Below the pieces are notes generated by a model that did no database searches, had not been told where the DNA came from, and saw only the letters and a program-made list of their open reading frames with translations. Both the position numbers and the translations under genes were made by a program. DNA of 64,000 nucleotides from positions 63,817,872 through 63,881,871 of the forward strand of contig CM046301.1 of the NCBI GenBank assembly GCA_025267735.1, written 5' to 3'. The DNA is from Mactra quadrangularis. Lineage: Eukaryota > Mollusca > Bivalvia > Venerida > Mactridae. Numbering within the stretch: position 1 is the stretch's first letter; every line of letters starts with the position of its first letter. Of this stretch, positions 61,205 through 64,000 are shown one piece after another.

Positions 61205-61512
61205 TAGTGCGTACAAAAAAAACAAACACTGTTTATAATAACAATACAATGGACTAACCCTCGACAAGGGATGCCCAGGATGACTTTAAAATAAACAATT
61301 GTGATATGTTTTACTTGTGTCTTAGTTGTTGGTGTAATGGAAAGCGTTCTACCATAGCAAGCATGATTTACCAAGTGGTGGTGGTTTATCAACCATGTAA
61401 TTTTGTTAAAATGAATTACACAAATTTTATTTTCATTACTGCCTACCCCTGAAATGAATTGTCTCATTTTTAATGTTTACCAAAAACACGTTTTGTTTTT
61501 TTGTACGCACTA
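61205..61512 (+). mobile_element. MITE family M10, copy 2
   Basis: The ends TAGTGCGTACAAAAAAAAC and GTTTTTTTGTACGCACTA are strong inverted repeats inside TA-rich flanks (308 bp). Homologous to 52419-52730. The minus ORF at 61132-61467 is incidental. Confidence 0.85.
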
Positions 61513-61576
61513 TACTTAACAGAATGAAGTTACATGTACCCAAAACAAATGTCAGCAACTTAACAATACATTATTG

Positions 61577-61847
61577 TATAGCTCGTTTAGGATAACTTGA
61601 GACAAAATATAACGAAACCATTTTTATACACAGGTGGATTTAAGTTTAGTACACGTAATTATCGACTATTATCAATGTGTTTTTGATGTATTAACTTTAG
61701 TACGAGAACACACGTTCCACGCATTAAGACATGTTTAATACTCTCATTACACAAAATCAGCTGACCTCCCTGTTTTATGTAATACATGAGTCCCAAATAT
61801 GTAAACAGACTGAGTCGTTTGTCTCAAGTTATCCTAAACGAGCTATA
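61577..61847. mobile_element. MITE with ~28-bp inverted ends
   Basis: TATAGCTCGTTTAGGATAAC with TTGAGACAAA at the left is exactly mirrored at 61817-61847. 271 bp; TA at the edges. Confidence 0.8.
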
Positions 61848-63732
61848 TCATACTATATTTTACAGGTTTATTTTTCATGCGAGCTACGGAATATTTCAAG
61901 AATATTGGAGTCATTAGCATCAGTTACCAGAATTCATGATTCATTTAAAGCAATAACTGATAACTATGTCCGTTCGAACTGACACATTCTCTCGTTACCC
62001 AGACAACCAGCTACTGTGTCAATAATAACATTTGCTTTTCAAGTAGGCGTATAAGCACGATAATCATCAAGCTGAAATCTCTACTTATTTCCTTACAAGC
62101 ACTAGTTCATTTTATTATTAAAGACAAATTTGAATTAACACGGTTATATAAGTAATATCACTAGCCCTAATCAATCCACTAGTCCAACGAATCGGGCTAG
62201 TGGGTTAAAGAAATTAGTTACTTACGAAAGTATTATTCCGGGAATCCCTTGCCAGTTCAGTTGAAGAGAGATGAGGCTGTTTGTTTCATGGAACTTCTTG
62301 GTGGATTCCGATTGCGACATCCTTTCGTTGTAGAAGTAATTTTATCTTGGTAATCGGGATAGAGGTTTACATAAACAATTAAACAATTATTCCATTAAAA
62401 TATAAACAAGTGTACAGGAAAACTGTATTTCAAGATTTTGTATGGGAAGAAGAGGAAAATAAAATCTTTGTATTTTGAACTGATTGTATTTGCCAGTAAT
62501 AAAGGTTAGAATTAACATTTCGCCCGCATTTTTGCCCTGTGTTTGAATCTAATGTGTAAAGAGTAATCATTAGTATAGATTTGTTAGGTTTCAATGAGCA
62601 CGAAAGTCTGTCTGTATTTCAATACTTCGATTGTAACTTTTATAGTATATTTCTTGCAACCTATATTTTTTTTTCTTAAAATATTAAGAATTATTTTCTG
62701 GGACAATTATGGTATTTTGAAAATACGGATAAAGTTAACCAAATCTTTGTACTAGTACCTTGAATTACTATCAGGATTTTATTATGCCATGGTACCAATG
62801 TAGCCGATGGTTGTGTAACTGAATTAATTAATAAAGGTCAACGTAAGATCACTAATGATTTATAAATAACACTAATGATTTATGAATAACAACTAATTTA
62901 CCAAGAGTGTTTTGTCCGCTTGTTATCTCATTCATTAATTAACTTGTAGCAGCGTGACCTGTCAAATATGATGAAATAAATATATCCTATAAATAATGAA
63001 GACAAGATGACCTACTTGAAATATTTCAAAATTAATTGAAACCTCGACAATAATTCTAATATACTTTAACGCAGTCTTTGTTTAGATTTGTTTGGACCGA
63101 ATAACCGAAATCGCGAGTCTGCAAGCTAATTATATTGTTTTTATTAGAGGTCGTAAGTTTTATTGAACATATATACTCATGTCGTAAGATGCTTAATTAA
63201 TAAACATTATCTCACATTTTGTCGTAAAGTTTCACAACTTTTTAAATTAAAATCAAATCCCCTACTTTGTTTCCAGGTACCAAACATGCGAAATGCATTG
63301 CCAAGGGAAGCAATAACGTTGGTTTTGATGCGTTTTAAACCTACACAATATTGCTAGTTCACATTTGACAAGCATAACGTTCCAACTGCGTGAGGCCTCA
63401 TAATTAAAAATAGTTTGAATATAATCAATGTTAAAGAGTTTCAAAAGCAATTCAAACGATGCGCATGATGAAAAAATAATGACATAAGTCGCATAGTATA
63501 ACGTAGTTTGACATTCTTTAATTAATAAAGCAAAAATAAAAACGGTCAGCATGGTCCCCCTCCACCAAAGACATATTTTATACTGTACATAGTGCCGATC
63601 ACCGGTAGAGCAAAAACAACATAATTATTTTGACATAAAATCACTCTTCGAAAGATCAAGGACATTTCAAAACATAAAAACACATTTTATACAGTTCTAT
63701 GACATAATTATATTATCATTATGTGATTCAGA

Positions 63733-63733
<1 letters not shown>
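61848..63733. other. Intronic stretch, one MITE fragment
   Basis: 62629-62761 matches the right half of MITE family M7 (25071-25417). Otherwise nothing is recognised. Confidence 0.45.
62629..62761 (+). mobile_element. MITE family M7, right-half fragment
   Basis: TATTTCTTGCAACCTATA, GGTATTTTGAAAATA, CCAAATCTTTGTACTAGTAC match 25290-25417. Confidence 0.6.

Positions 63734-63814
<81 letters not shown>
63734..63814. repeat. (AAT)n microsatellite
   Basis: About 27 uninterrupted AAT triplets. The sequence to its right (63815-63900, TATCTTTATTTAGAG then a CTCCTAAAACTGGAG hairpin) may be a retroelement 3' end, with the repeat as its tail; weak. Confidence 0.95.
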
Positions 63815-63815
<1 letters not shown>

Positions 63816-64000
63816 TTATATCTTTATTTAGAGATGAAAACTCCTAAAACTGGAGTATTAATAAAAAAAATCTCTAGCTATTACGCCCTGTGAGTGTCGC
63901 TATATTCTGGCAAGGTAAATACTTGTTTATCGGCTTAAAAAAGATATACCTCACGTTGCACATGTCACCAAGGACGTCTTACAGTCTAACAACATTAATG

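Larger units (their letters stand above)
52986..64000 (+). other. eag: eag intron 2, 5' part
   Basis: Starts with donor GTAAGT at 52986. The next expected exon, encoding the end of the PAS domain (TPVWFF-like in relatives), is not found before the end of the window. Confidence 0.8.

Overview
The window is eukaryotic, AT-rich and almost entirely non-coding. The only real gene I can support is the 5' part of an ether-a-go-go (EAG, KCNH1/KCNH5 class) voltage-gated potassium channel gene on the + strand. Two coding exons are visible. Exon 1 (12176-12254) encodes the conserved N-terminal PAS-cap. Exon 2 (52755-52985) encodes most of the PAS domain. They join in phase 1 across an intron of 40,500 bp, and the window ends inside intron 2. 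The protein sequence sits between fly and vertebrate EAG. Together with the abundant SINEs, MITEs and GTTATCTCCCTT-type motifs, this suggests a lophotrochozoan, most likely a bivalve mollusc. That is an inference; no marker gene fixes the species.

Layout: 1-400 holds nothing but a short CAGTA-rich stretch. 401-7235 is a satellite array with an exact 792-bp period, itself made of two diverged 396-bp halves, and capped on the left by a large palindrome. 7236-7560 is a cluster of GCAGAAGGAT-type short repeats, and an inverted copy of its right edge lies at 8714-8760. 8763-12175 is the region upstream of eag. Intron 1 (12255-52754) is a dense mosaic of non-autonomous mobile elements: tRNA-derived SINEs (several with 12-16 bp target duplications), hAT-like MITEs with 8-bp duplications, Tc1/mariner-like and Harbinger-like MITEs, a Mutator-like MITE family with a 9-bp duplication, hairpin elements of exactly 317 bp, a Tc1-like transposase relic, LINE 3' relics, and several minisatellites (48, 33, 22 and 21/42 bp). 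The 21/42-bp repeats form a 1.39-kb foldback element. Intron 2 (52986-64000) continues in the same style.

I found no multi-gene system. The most unusual items are the 1.39-kb foldback element with unlike arms at 46051-47440, the dimeric 792-bp satellite with its palindromic edge, and a MITE that ends 24 nt before the exon 2 splice acceptor and supplies the T-rich tract there. Three SINE families also share a common 3' end. Most reading frames longer than 60 codons lie inside tandem repeats or mobile elements and are not genes.
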